From Apricaphanius iberus (Eukaryota > Chordata > Actinopteri > Cyprinodontiformes > Aphaniidae): a stretch of DNA of 64,000 nt. The position numbers and the translations under genes were made by a program. The DNA lies in assembly GCA_028564705.1 (NCBI GenBank), contig JAPXFQ010000351.1, positions 434,001-498,000 on the forward strand, given 5' to 3'. This document shows positions 24,950 to 35,702 of the stretch, piece by piece (the first letter of the stretch is position 1; the number at the start of each line of letters is the position of its first letter). The notes below the pieces were generated by a model. That model saw only the letters and a list, made by a program, of their open reading frames with translations. It ran no database searches and had not been told where the DNA came from.

Positions 24950-25410
24950 ATGTTGTAACTTATGGTGCTTGTATGTGTAAAACCTGATTTGTAAACTGTA
25001 AAATACATTTTTGTGTGTAACTTCAGGTACTTGCACGTCTTTGATAAAATGTACACATGAATGTCAAAAGATACAAGTACAAAATCCATTTACACATGCA
25101 TAATTTCAAATTACACTAACTTAAAACTAACTATTGGGGTGGGCGATATGGCAAAAATAGAAAATCTCGATTTTTCAATTATATTATCATGATTTCGATT
25201 TTATCACGATTTTTTAAATGAGCACCAAAAAATCTTAAATCACACATTAAAGAAGAGAAACATACAATAAATTAATTCATTCAAATTAGGGATAACCAAC
25301 ACAGGGCTAAAATACAGATATGTCTTTCCCACAGCAAAGATCATAGAAATGCACAGAAAGTTCTGAATGAAACTATGCATACATTGTATGTATATTATTT
25401 ATGTATATAT

Positions 25411-25441
<31 letters not shown>

Positions 25442-26745
25442 CTGTAAAGATTTTAAATTTTTCAAATAACCTCAATGAAAAATGCATCTAAATCATAAAC
25501 GTATTTAAATGTATTATATAAAATTTTAATCTTGACTTGTCTACTAAAACAGAAATCAAACATTAACTTACTTCAGTTAAAAATATGATATTCAGAAAAT
25601 AGAATAAAATCTAATCTTTTAAAATAAAAGACTAATATGTAGGTCTGTAAATGCAGCTTTAACTGGTTCAAATGTTTTTTGCAGAATGCTGATATTATAA
25701 ACAGACACACATAAAGCTGCCTAATAAAAATGTGAGTGATAACAATGTAGTGTAAAAACACAACGGTATACAAAGTGCTGTTGCTACATAAGATAATGAA
25801 GGTAGACTGTAGTGTAAGCAATTCTAATTATTCCTCCATCCATCCAAACATATTGCTAATATTCGCTGCAACTCTCTGCACATTCAGCGTACATGCCTGG
25901 AATGGTGGTGTTTGGGGGAAAAAGGCAACTGGTAGCGCGGATAGTTTTCCGTCTGTGTCGTAGGGGGTAAGTTTTATAATAATTTTTTCTAGCGCTTCCT
26001 TAAGAAGAAGTGCTAGCCACTGCTGCTGCAGTCGGCTTTATAGCTTTAGCAGCCAGACGACTCATTGTATTGTTTGGGATACCTTCTCTTCAAGTGATTA
26101 ACAAAGTTTAAGGTGTTGGGATCACTTGCCTTGACGCTCTCCTTGCAAACTTTGAAAATTATGTTTGTTTGCTCTTTGTCGTCTGGTAAAAAACAAACGA
26201 ACAAAAAAACAGTTCCATTCAACGAATGAGGAATTTGACTTCGGAACGAAGACGTCATTTACGCTCTCAGACGCCGCAACGCCATGTTTGTTTACAGGTT
26301 GGACATAGAGCAGGGAGAGAGCGGAGGATTTTAATCAAACACAGAGGCAGAAATACAGCAGCAGAACTGAGAATCGGGATAAAACAATCTCCCAAAAATG
26401 AAAGATCGTCACACGTGTAGATCTCTTCACGGTCTTAAATTGTCAAACCGCACACCCCTACTAACTATGAATTCAAAAATTGCTCCTATGCATACAAATC
26501 ATTAAGTAGATATGCACCAATCGCCTGATATGCACAGACAAAACTACATTTACACACAGATCAGAGTTACAACTGCACGGAGGGTTTTGAGACTCATATC
26601 ACGTCTGGAGAATGGATTTAATATTTTTTTATATTTGTGTGTACATTTTACCAAACACTTTTAAGTATCCGAAGTTATACACAAAATGTATTTTACGGAT
26701 TACAAATCAGGTTTTACACATACAAGCACCATAAGTTACACATAA
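24950..26745. mobile_element. Inverted-repeat (foldback) element split by a hAT insertion
   Basis: About 65 bp at 24956-25022 (starts TAACTTATGGTGCTTGTATG, then TGTAAAACCTGATTTGTAA) reappears as its reverse complement at about 26671-26737 (GTTATACACAAAATGTATTT, then ACATACAAGCACCATAAG). The two arms enclose 1.6 kb, most of which is the hAT element at 25134-26459. Without that insertion the two arms would be about 320 bp apart. No coding sequence belongs to the outer element. Superfamily not determined. Confidence 0.7.
25134..26459. mobile_element. hAT-type non-autonomous element with exact 8-bp target duplication
   Basis: The 8-bp duplication ACTAACTA lies at 25126-25133 and 26460-26467. The ends are short imperfect inverted repeats, GGGGTGGGCG on the left and CGCACACCCC on the right. 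The interior begins GATATGGCAAAAATAGAAAA and is AT-rich on the left, including a (TA)n run at about 25390-25440, and more GC-balanced on the right. The GGGGTGGGCGATATGG start is typical of a fish hAT MITE family. No transposase was recognised; the short frame at 26226-26420 has no family resemblance. Confidence 0.85.
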
Positions 26746-26809
26746 ACAGGCTGACACAGGTTACAAATCAGGTATTACGCACACACAGATGTTATGAGTC
26801 TATTTTCTC

Positions 26810-27785
26810 TCCATAACTAAATGGTCCTGCTTGTCAGTGTAGCAGGTTGTCACTTTTTTTTCACGTATTGAGGGCAGCAAAAACAGTGTCCTGGCTGCAG
26901 CAGGGGGATTATGTCAATATAAATTAGTTAACTACTTCCAATTATTGAACATTTAACATTCCTAGAAGTACTTGGTGAGTTTTATAGAATTTCCATTATC
27001 TCTTCCCTAAGTGTCTCATAGTAACACAGTGGAAAGCAGCAGTTCCATCTCTAACCCTTCAGAAATGAGTGGTCCCATTCATAGTGTTACTTCATTGCGT
27101 CTGGCATTAGACAGTGTAGCTCTCTTAAAGAAGAAGGTAACCAGCCATTGGAGGTAGGCTTTTAATGTTGAATATGGAACATTTTCATATAAAGCTACAA
27201 TAAAAAAAGTATAACAGTACAATATTTCCCTAAAAAATTATTTTTGCATTACAGTATAACAAAATGTACATTTAAAATGGACATGACAATCACGTTAGGT
27301 TTACATCTAACAACCAGTAGTGGCCGCCATTGCGGGTTGACAGATACGGTCTCTATAATCCAACTATACGGTTGGCACAGCTGCGCTGGTACTGGGAAGA
27401 ATGGTGGAGTCAGCAAGTCCAGCAGCTGCTTCAGAGCCCCAAAGATATTGTTATCCATCTCAGGAGAGGAGTGACCTCAGAAGAACAGAAACTAGAGTAG
27501 TTTTATGTGAAGCCTACACTAGATGGACCCACAGAAAACATTTCTACGCCATCAAACCTACGCGGAAACGGAGACTTTCCTTCTGGATTGGCAAGCTAAC
27601 TCACTAGCTAACTTTGCTAACATTAGCTTATATTTAAACTCCTCTAGGATACATTCCCCACTGGACAAAATTCAGGTGGGTCACTGGACGTACCAACAGC
27701 TACCCAACAGCTGGAATGATGGTATTATTGTTGTAACTACAACCTAGATACACTAGATGTCACTATCATGCTCGATTTCCAATCT
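26810..27785. other. Intronic sequence, no gene recognised
   Basis: No family resemblance in the short frames. 27380-27760 lies directly before L2 sequence and may contain decayed LINE material, but nothing could be fixed. Confidence 0.4.
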
Positions 27786-27789
27786 TTAA

Positions 27790-28640
27790 TGCAGACCTGC
27801 TTATCTTAAAGCAGTATACTTGGAACCTAAAAAAAGATTAAATAAACCCTCCCTCGATCAAGATGACTTAGCTAATTACAGACCTATATCTAACCTTCCT
27901 TTCTTAACCAAAATTCCTGAGAAAATAGTTGCTAATCAAGTATGTGAGCATCTAAACAGCAACAACCTGTTTGAAGAATTTCAGTCAGGTTTTAGAGCTC
28001 ATCATAGCACTGAAACAGCACTGGTTAAAGTTACTAATGACATTCTAATGGCCTCAGATAATGGATTTGTGACTGTTCTGGTCTTGTTAGATATCAGTGC
28101 TGCTTTTGACACAGTCGATCATAATATTCTCTTAGAAAGGCTTGAACATGTAGGGATAAAGGGAACAGCACTAGGCTGGTTTAAATCATATCTGTCCTAC
28201 AGATTCCAGTTTGTTCATGTCAGGATAAATCTTCATACTCAAGGGTTACTTGTGGAGTGCCACATGGTTCTGTGCTATATATATATATAATCACCAGACT
28301 TGAACCCAATCGAGAGGATTTGGGGTGAGCTGAACCACAGAGTGAAGGCAAAAGGGCCAACAAGTACTAAGCATCTCTGGGAACTCCTTCAACACTGTTG
28401 GAAAACGATTTCTGGTGACTACCTCTGGAAGCTTAAGAGAATGCAAAGAAGTAATCAGAGCAAAGGGTGGCTACTATGAGGAATCTAAAATATAACACCT
28501 GTATTCAAGTTTTTCACCCTTTTTGTTTAAGTACATTCAGTAAGTCCAGGCATTTCTTGAGGACATAAAAACCTGTATGATTCTAAACTTTCAGCTTTTA
28601 AATTATAACAAAACGGAAGCAGTTGTCTTTGGATCAGAAG
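27790..28640 (+). pseudogene. L2-like LINE reverse transcriptase, interrupted by a Tc1 fragment
   Basis: A 156-codon frame at 27820-28290 covers RT blocks: DLANYRPISNLPFLTKIPEK, FQSGFRAHHSTETALVKV, and motif [20 protein letters not shown], followed by ALGWFKSYLS. It stops in a TA-rich junction at about 28275, where Tc1 sequence begins. L2 text resumes at about 28555 (FLEDIKTCMILNF then NYNKTEAVVFG). The YADD box that should lie between these blocks is missing, so the Tc1 event came with a deletion or replaced that part. Confidence 0.85.
28285..28545 (+). pseudogene. Tc1-like transposase C-terminus inside the L2 LINE
   Basis: Reads SPDLNPIERIWGELNHRVKA, which includes the final catalytic Glu motif of a DD34E transposase, then LWELLQHCWKTISGDYLWKL and a stop after KGWLL. 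The AT-rich 3' end follows with TTTTTCACCC. Only the last third or so of a transposon is present. It sits between two halves of one LINE, hence is younger than it. Confidence 0.8.
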
Positions 28641-28649
28641 TTCTGAAAA

Positions 28650-28910
28650 ATAAACCCCTTAGTTGGGCGGCTGTGGCTTGCAGTTGGCTTGCCATCGGAG
28701 GGTCGAAGGTTCAATTCCAGCTTCCTCCAGTCACATGTCGATGTGCCCCTCGGCAAGGCACTTAACACCACAAATTCTTCATCGTCCTACCCAGCCATGT
28801 TGGCTATTGGTGTATGAATGTGTGTGTGAATGTGGCTTCAAGGTAAAGCGCTTTGAGTGATCAGTATGAGTCAAAAAGTGCTATATAAGTTTAGTCCATT
28901 TAACATAGTC
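28650..28910 (+). mobile_element. tRNA-like SINE or MITE ending in the AAAGCGCTTTGAGTG motif
   Basis: Starts GGGCGGCTGTGGCTTGCAGT, a decayed box A region, then GGTCGAAGGTTCAATTCCAG, a clear box B, then CCAGTCACATGTCGATGTGC and finally AAAGCGCTTTGAGTGATCAG and GTGCTATATAAGTTTAGTCC. This head-body arrangement belongs to one of the most abundant short repeats of teleosts. About 260 bp. Confidence 0.75.
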
Positions 28911-29061
28911 AATCACTTACGGTGTGTCCCCACTGAATGCGATAGGAGCGACTATAAATCGCGACACACGCCTAGCTGTTTGTGTGCACATTCGCACCTT
29001 GAAGCGTGTACAACGCGAACTGGTCACGCTTAAAATATGGTAATTTCACGTGCGAACTGGC

Positions 29062-29240
29062 CTTCAGCGTAGCTGGGGCTACAGTGGATCTGCAGTGGAT
29101 AATGGACCGAGCTGAAGGAGTACTGCGTGTTCGGCCCGGGCTTCAGCTGAGCTGGGGCTACAGTGCAGCTGGCAGTGGATTATGGACCGAGCTGATGGAG
29201 GACAGAGTGGATTACGTGTTCGGCCTGGCCTTCGGTAGAG
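29062..29240. repeat. Imperfect tandem repeat of about 80-90 bp
   Basis: Two and a partial third unit. Each begins TTCAG/TTCGG...AGCTGGG, continues GGCTACAGTG...GCAGTGGAT(A/T)ATGGACCGAGCTGA and ends CGTGTTCGGCC. Units start near 29062, 29142 and 29230. It lies inside the Harbinger-type element. Confidence 0.7.
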
Positions 29241-29580
29241 CTGGGACCACTGCACTGTGGGTTTGGTGAGCTACAGATACAGTCTTGCTATGGCGGAGGG
29301 ATCCATAAACGGCAGCGAGCCTCTCATAAACACCGGCTCCTCGCTGCCTGGAGAACGTGACCTGCTCGCCCAGTTTGTGCCGGGAAGGTCCAAGCTTCGC
29401 CTGCCGAAACACCAACTACAGTTATGGGCAGCTGTCCATCTGTCTGCGGTTCGTAAAAGTTTATAATATTTGAGCAGCGTGGGACGTGGTGCGGGATCTG
29501 CTACCAGGAAACCAGATGAGGAGGCCATTTCAAGGCTCACTTCTAGGCCGAGAGGTGCTTTTACAGCAACAACGGCTCTT

Positions 29581-29994
29581 TTAAGAGCCACCCACAAACC
29601 TCTTAAGAGCATTCCTGTCTAAATAGTTTATTTTTTTATTTCTGTCTCTGTTTAGCAAACTGCTTGTGTCATGTAGCCCGGGGTGATTAGCCACAATGTT
29701 TATCAGTATTTCCTCCATGTCCTGCTGAGGCTGTGACTCCATGACAGTCACAGAATCACTGACACTCTGTCCCCTGATTGGTTGTAGCGGCGCGACTTGA
29801 CGCTGGAGTTCAGATTTTTCCAACTCGAGCGATAGAGGCCATGAGCGCGAATGCACAGAATGTACCACATAAAATGCAGCACGAATTTTCCATCGCATCT
29901 GTAGCGCGAATTGTTCGCGCAAATCAGGCAGAAAAGCTCTTTCGCGACACAAATCTGCTTCTGAAGTGTCGCGGGACACCCAGTCGCGCTTCAT
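29581..29994 (-). pseudogene. MADF-like domain start inside the Harbinger-type element
   Basis: A 137-codon minus-strand frame. Its C-terminal third reads MEEILINIVANHPGLHDTSS then LLNRDRNKK, which fits the beginning of a MADF (Myb/SANT-like) DNA-binding domain: LI..V..HP.L.D.S....D..KK. The expected rest of the domain, with its conserved Trp and helix 3, is absent; after RNKK the frame turns into non-matching sequence, as if an intron began or the remainder was deleted. MADF or Myb proteins accompany transposases in Harbinger-type elements, so this is probably the first coding exon of the parent element. The upstream two thirds overlap the terminal region and are unlikely to be coding. Confidence 0.5.
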
Positions 29995-30089
29995 AGGGCT
30001 CCTCCATTGATTTTACATGTAAAGCTGAAGCTCTAGTCGCTCCTATCACATTTGGTCTGGACACACTGTTACTCCACTTGATAAATATG

Positions 30090-30510
30090 TGTCCAGGTGC
30101 CCGGCAGGCTGCAGGGGCAAGCCCACGGGCTCTGCCAGCAGCCAGCTATGCCAAGGCGGGCCCAGTTCAGGACTCATGGACCCTGGGGACTAGGGGTGCC
30201 CCTCCCCCCAGTAGGGCCTGACCAGGGATCAGCCAACAGTGGTCCCCCGCCGCCACAAGACTGGGAGGACCGCAGCTGGCCGCCCGACCGAACACACACC
30301 ACGACCGCCTCAGGAAAAAACCCCAGGCCACGCCCAGCCAGCACCCAGACACCAAATCTTCCAGCCCCGGGTCCAAATCCCGCCCCCCGCAGGGCACTGA
30401 AAACAGGCAGCCAGCCAAGTCCAGACAAACCCAACAATAAACCGACCAGAGCTCCACAGCGGCAAGAGCAGCCAAACTTTCCCGGCCCCAGACCAGAGAT
30501 TCTCTTTGGG
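30090..30510 (+). repeat. GC-rich repeat with proline-rich open frame (copy 2)
   Basis: Homologous to the island at 9560-10450 but in opposite orientation. The + frame at 30097-30528 (143 codons) contains MPGRLQGQAHGL, later GPDQGSAN, PAPGPNPAPRRALK and DKPNNKPTRAPQ, each with a counterpart in copy 1. It has smaller size and indels relative to copy 1. It starts 22 bp after the Harbinger end and runs into RTE-like LINE sequence, so it may be part of one composite retroelement. No domain recognised. Confidence 0.65.
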
Positions 30511-30514
30511 AGTG

Positions 30515-30840
30515 ACAAGGATGAATAGGATCATGGAATGAGTCCATCAGACGGACAGCTCATGTTAGATGTTTTGGGGATAAAGTCAGAGATCACACTG
30601 AGATGGTTTGGACATGTTCACAGGAGAGATTATTCTTATATTGGTAGAGGGATGCTGAGGATGGAGCTACCAGTCAGGGGGCAGAGAGGAAGACCAAAAA
30701 TGAGATTTATGGATTTGGTAAAAGGGGACATGAAGTTAGTTGGTGTGAGGACAGAGGATGCAGAGGATAAGACTAAATGGAGACAGATGATTAGCTGTGG
30801 CGATCCCTGAAGGGAAAAGATGAACGAAAAGAAGAATATT
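30515..30840 (+). pseudogene. C-terminal end of an RTE-like LINE
   Basis: A 90-codon frame (30538-30810) reads LRWFGHVHRRDYSYIGRGML, then GQRGRPKMRFMDLVKGDMKL, VGVRTEDAEDKTKWRQMISC and GDP before the stop. This is the characteristic tail of RTE-type pol proteins. The short 3' end GATGAACGAAAAGAAGAAT follows, as expected. The endonuclease and RT domains are absent, a typical 5'-truncated insertion. Confidence 0.8.
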
Positions 30841-30989
30841 TTATAGCACTGATGGTTAAAAGAAAAACTATCAATAGCTGAGTGAGGTGATATACTGCAT
30901 GCACAAACTTCAGATCTAAGTTTTAAAATAATAAAAATAAAAAATAAAAAGCGGTGCAAATAAAGGTATTAACCAGAAGAGATGTCAGA

Positions 30990-32610
30990 ACCTCAGCACT
31001 CAGTCCTGTTCATTCCCTTTCCAAATCATTGTCCCCACCTGATTCTCATTCCCTCTGTATATAAGCCTTTACTTCTTCTCACTCCCTGTTAATTCCCACT
31101 GTTTCTCCCCTCCATGACCACATGCCAGTCTGGGGTCCTGTCTGTCTGTTTACCTGCTCAATAAATCTGTACCGAACTAGCCAATTACTAGCCAGTTGCA
31201 TAAGTTATTAAACTGATGATGAATAATATTCCTTTTATCCTTTTAAAACAGACTACATTTGCAGAAACAGTCTGTTGGGTATTTAAACATAGATGTTATA
31301 TTTCCATCACACTATTGCAAATCTGTCTTGCATTCTACAGGCAGAAAAACAAATGTTGCTTTATGCAAATGATGATCCAGCACCAAATTTCTACACATCT
31401 GGTAGGATTGTCAGGCAAAAACCTTTTTATCTCCATTCTTAAGTATAGTTTGTTTTTATTGTTTATTGATCACTATCCACATCTGTCTGTGATGTATTTG
31501 ATAAATATTCATTACAAAGTATCGGAAACAGCAAGTGGCTTTGACCTGGAAGATGGAATTTACATTTGGAATGTTTTTTGAATTTTCTGAAAAGTTATGC
31601 TGATAGCTGCCATTAAAGTCAATGGGACCGTTTCCACTGGTTGCAAAGCATCACAGAAGAGTTGTGTCTCTCCTAAATTTGCTGTTAAATTTTTTCATGC
31701 TCTATGCTTCTAAAAAACATAAATCTCAGCAGTTTGGGCCAGACAGGAAATAAGACATAGAAGCAGTGTAAAGAATCCAGAAATTTTCAAAATAAAAGAC
31801 ACAGTTTTCTGATTGCTTAACTTTTACACAAAAACAAGCAAAAACATCAGTACCTGTTACACCAGGGCTGAAGTCACTCGGTCTGTGGGTCTAATATTTT
31901 GGTTTTTATCATGGACGACTAGAATTTAAGTCTTGAAGTGGAGAATTGTTCACCTTATATGATGCCAGTGATCAATTTTACAAGAACAACATGAAAAAGG
32001 AGAAGGCATGGACAGGGACGTCTGCAGTTCTGGGAATGGGTGGTGAGTTTATACTACATATGAACATAGAACTTTTATTTCCTCTGCTTACTACCCTTTC
32101 CTTTATGCAGTGGCAATTATCCTGTGATTCCATGTTCTCCAGAGACAATGAAAGCATTCCGGTGGAATGCTTTTGTGAGTGATATGTGTCTAAAATGCTC
32201 TCAGCAGGGAAGGGAAACGCTGCTGATTTTGCGAGTAAAACTTGTCTATTATGTTATGGCCACTTACGCAGAAAGCAGAGGTTGGACAATATGTACCACA
32301 CACAGACATCACAGCTTGAGAATTTAAGCCAATGCTTCTCACATTAAGCTAATGACACTACTTGATATCATGCTACCTCATCCAAAAGCTTTGTCTGCGC
32401 AATCAAACTCTGATTCAGATGCATGCCTGACAGATGCTGAATCTTGTATATACTGTACCTTGCTCAACATCTGTAGAAAGGACATCTGTGAAGTTGTATG
32501 TGCCCCTACTTATAGCACACAGCCTCATATGGAGCTGTCTCAGCTGCCTGGTATAAGAAAACAGCATTCACCATAGTCCTCTATGGTATCTGTTCATCCA
32601 GAGCCCATTG
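30990..32610. other. Intronic sequence; possible LTR-like or MITE piece at the left
   Basis: 30995-31180 (CCCCACCTGATTCTCATTCC, then TGTATATAAGCC, ending TGCTCAATAAATCTGTACC) resembles a repeat with a TATA-like box and polyadenylation signal, and shares style with 39785-39915. It could be a decayed solo LTR but no ends could be fixed. A 121-codon frame at 31216-31581 is AT-driven and matches nothing I know. Confidence 0.35.
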
Positions 32611-32621
32611 CTACAGCAGTA

Positions 32622-33060
32622 ATAGAATAGAATGGAATAGAATAGTCTTTTATTGTCCGCAAAGGAAAATTCGGTTGTAAAAGCACCAAAGCTGCATGAG
32701 ACGCATTACTTAAAAATCAGAAGTGGAAAGGTGTAAAAAATATAATTTAAGAGTAAAGAACATTATGTTTATTATGGACAGAGTTACAAAAACAGAGCAC
32801 TCTGTAGATATTAAAAATAAAGATAAATTGGCATACCCAGATTGGAATGTGTAGCAGTGCATTATTTAAAACTATTTAAAGAATTACAAATATTTAGAAA
32901 TATAGAAAGAAGGTGCACATGTACATGTGCATTAAAAAAGTAAACATATTATTAAATAAATAAACATATTATATTATAATAGTTAGCATATATAAACTGA
33001 GAAATAAAACAATGTGCAACTAACAGCAGCAAAAATGTATTTCTGATCTGTCACATTTGC
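32622..33060. repeat. AGAATAGAATAG... interspersed repeat
   Basis: Begins with GAATA/GAATGG pentamers and CTTTTATTGTCCGCAAAGGA, the typical start of a common teleost short repeat, then degenerates into A-rich sequence. Non-coding. Confidence 0.5.
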
Positions 33061-35702
33061 CAAACATAACAGAGTAATCCTAAAACTGTTACAGTCTGCT
33101 ACCACTCCATGATGATGGTTTACATTTAACTATACTGTGAAGTACTGCCTCACCTAGAAGTGCAACACCACCATTGCGCCACTACAGGTGGGAAGATGAA
33201 TTGTTGCAAAAAGGCTTTGGTGTGTTTGACAAAGAGTAGTGTGAATGCAAACCCCAGCAGCAAAAAACAGCAAAAAATGTTGCATTTTTAGTCCCCAATG
33301 GAACCAGGTCTACAGTACTACCAGGTGTGAATACAGCCTTATGCTGCGTCCAAAACACCCATGCCATTGACCATGAATGGTAAGATTACATGTCTATGGT
33401 TGAGACCGTCAGATGGCCTTCAATCCCTGTGGTGCTTTTGTGCTTTGGCCACGCCAATTTTTTAAACTTAACTTCTGCTTCTCTAGCCTCAAAGCGGCTA
33501 GCTGAAAGTTGAGCTAGCTGAACTTTTAGCCGAACCGTGCCCTGAGCCTCAGCCACTCAGAGCATCTCACTTAAGTGACATCGCTCAACGTCGACATTTT
33601 CTACCCAGCCACAAAATGTCATTATTTAAAACATCCGTCAGACACAGACAAGCAAGCGTCAGCCTACGTTTAGACCCTTGTGCGTCACACGTTTCTTGAT
33701 ATCCAATAGAAAAGGAAAATAAGAAATACTGACAAGCAGCTTTAACAACTCCTGTCATTTCGAGTCTTTATCTTCTTCTCTTTATGGATTGTTCTTTGCA
33801 CCGTTAATTTTGACCTACATCTTCTCATTCTGAGTGCTTTCCTTTTCTCTCTTGCCCTCTCAGCCACACACTTTTTTTCTTGAACCTGCCCTAGAAAAAT
33901 GCACTTCCAATGAATCCTTCTGAACTGTTGGGATCTATGTGGGTTTTGCCTCCCTACAGTTGCTACGTTCTCTATGTATCAGCCAGCCATAAAAAGCGGA
34001 TGGTGGTGGTGGACGTGGCCTCCATTTTTTTATGAGTTAGTTTAAATAATTTTATTGAGACCAAAGCAGTTATGAGGGAGGCTCTCCTCTCTCCATCACT
34101 CAGTCACTCTTTAAACACGCTGGGACCGTAGGCTGCCTGATGGTTTCTTGTTCTCATTTAGAAAACAATTTCTCTGATGGATGATTACAGCCAAATACTA
34201 CTATACTGGCAAGGTGGATAATTGTGAATATATTATTCCAAAACGAAGAGATAATGCACTCAAAACAGATCCAGGCAGCATCTAAATTCCCCTGCCAATT
34301 ATTGTCATTCCCCATGATTTTAAGACTTGCTATGTTGTTATGCTTGACTTGTGATCCAGATCTGAAACCTGAAGTATTTTGTGTTTCTCAAACTGTATAG
34401 TCAACTTTTTTTCTTGCAGAAACGTACTGTTTGGCTAAAAAAATTATACAGAATTTAAATACAAATTATAATTCTGTCCTGTTTTTCTTTTGCTTTCAAA
34501 TTGTTTCATCCCTAAAGCTCCTCATGGAGTCTGTTGTCAGTATTACCTGAAGCTGCATATAATCATGCATCATCCCAGCAATAGACATTTTTGTAGCACA
34601 TCATAGCCCCATAAGGAGTCAGCAGTATTTAAGAGATCATTACCAGAAAAAAATAGACAGATGGTGAGAGCCAATACTGAATCAGTCATACACTTAAATG
34701 CCTGAAGCTCCCTGCTATTCATAACAGATGCTGTAAATTTTATGATCATCTTGATGGCAGATTTTCCTACTTGAGAAAACCCATGACAAGCTGTTACTAT
34801 GTGTGATTACAAGGCCGTAAATTAACCACTGAGAGGGCCCCTGTGTATCACTGTAGGGAGAGAGCGACGCTTATTATGTTCGTGTCTAGGATTTTGCTTC
34901 AATTTTTTTTTTTTTAGCTTTCTTATGCTTAAACCCAGTTTATGCTAGAGTTAAGCCTAGTTTCTACTTCTCCGTCTGTGTAGGTGTGGAGACGTGCAAC
35001 ACCATTATCCCTTGAAACAGGGGCTCTCTATCACTCACACAAACACAGATGAAGTAGGGCTAATTTTTTTCGACATCCATCGAACTCTGTAACTGGTCAG
35101 CCCAGCATCGGTCCCCCATCATTTCACTAGAATGGTGCTCTATAGTCGATGTAATCAGTAGTCAATGTAGCATTTGGCAACTGGATTCTTTATATTGAAA
35201 GGCCAGTTTAACTAATATAGTCTTATGTTGATTCTGAACATGAGGAGGTGTAAAGAACAACTAAACAGACCGCTGGGTTTGTTTCTACGTGTTTCTAGTG
35301 GATTCTATGAGCTGCAATTCTAGTAAAAAGCTTTCCAGCTTAATCAAAACTTGTCTTCTGTCAGCCATTGCTCCTTCAGTTAGTATGTGTTAACAAGCTG
35401 AAATAAATAAACTCTTGTTAAACAGAGATGTCACATGATGGTAGCACCTCCTGCTGTCCTGGTGGGGAATTGTTTTGCAACACTAACACACCAACAGGGA
35501 AGTATAGAAGGAAAACGTCTCTGTCAGTACGTGTAGGTGTGTCTGCGAAATCCCTGATGGAGAAGTATGAATTAAGTTTTAGATACAGTATTTGTCTGTC
35601 AGTGCAACCCATCTATAAGAACTATTAGAGCAAAGGGTTCTTAATCTGAACTGTTCCCAAAAGCATGTACAGTTTTAGCCAGAAGTTTCCATTCACTTAT
35701 CA
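33061..35702. other. Intronic sequence, no gene recognised
   Basis: Short frames only. 34500-34800 is non-repetitive to the eye and could hold conserved non-coding DNA. A poly-T run lies at about 34905-34915. Confidence 0.4.

Larger units (their letters stand above)
28920..30068. mobile_element. PIF/Harbinger-type non-autonomous element, TTA target duplication
   Basis: Terminal inverted repeats of about 35 bp: left CGGTGTGTCCCCACTGAATG then CGATAGGAGCGACTA, right TAGTCGCTCCTATCACATTT then GGTCTGGACACACTG. TTA flanks both sides (28917-28919 and 30069-30071), the 3-bp duplication expected of PIF/Harbinger. The interior has a tandemly repeated GC-rich part (29062-29240) and a minus-strand frame with a MADF-like start. 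No transposase was seen. The GCG-rich subterminal text (CGCGACAC, GCGCGAA) recurs at both ends. Confidence 0.8.

Noticed and set aside
26226..26420. 64-codon Arg-rich frame inside the hAT element at 25134
   Set aside because: Short, low-complexity and unlike hAT transposase.
30995..31180. Solo LTR of an endogenous retroelement
   Set aside because: TATA-like and AATAAA-like words are present but no terminal TG...CA pair or target duplication could be fixed.
31216..31581. 121-codon + strand frame
   Set aside because: AT-driven, no recognisable domain, no Kozak or splice context; probably chance.
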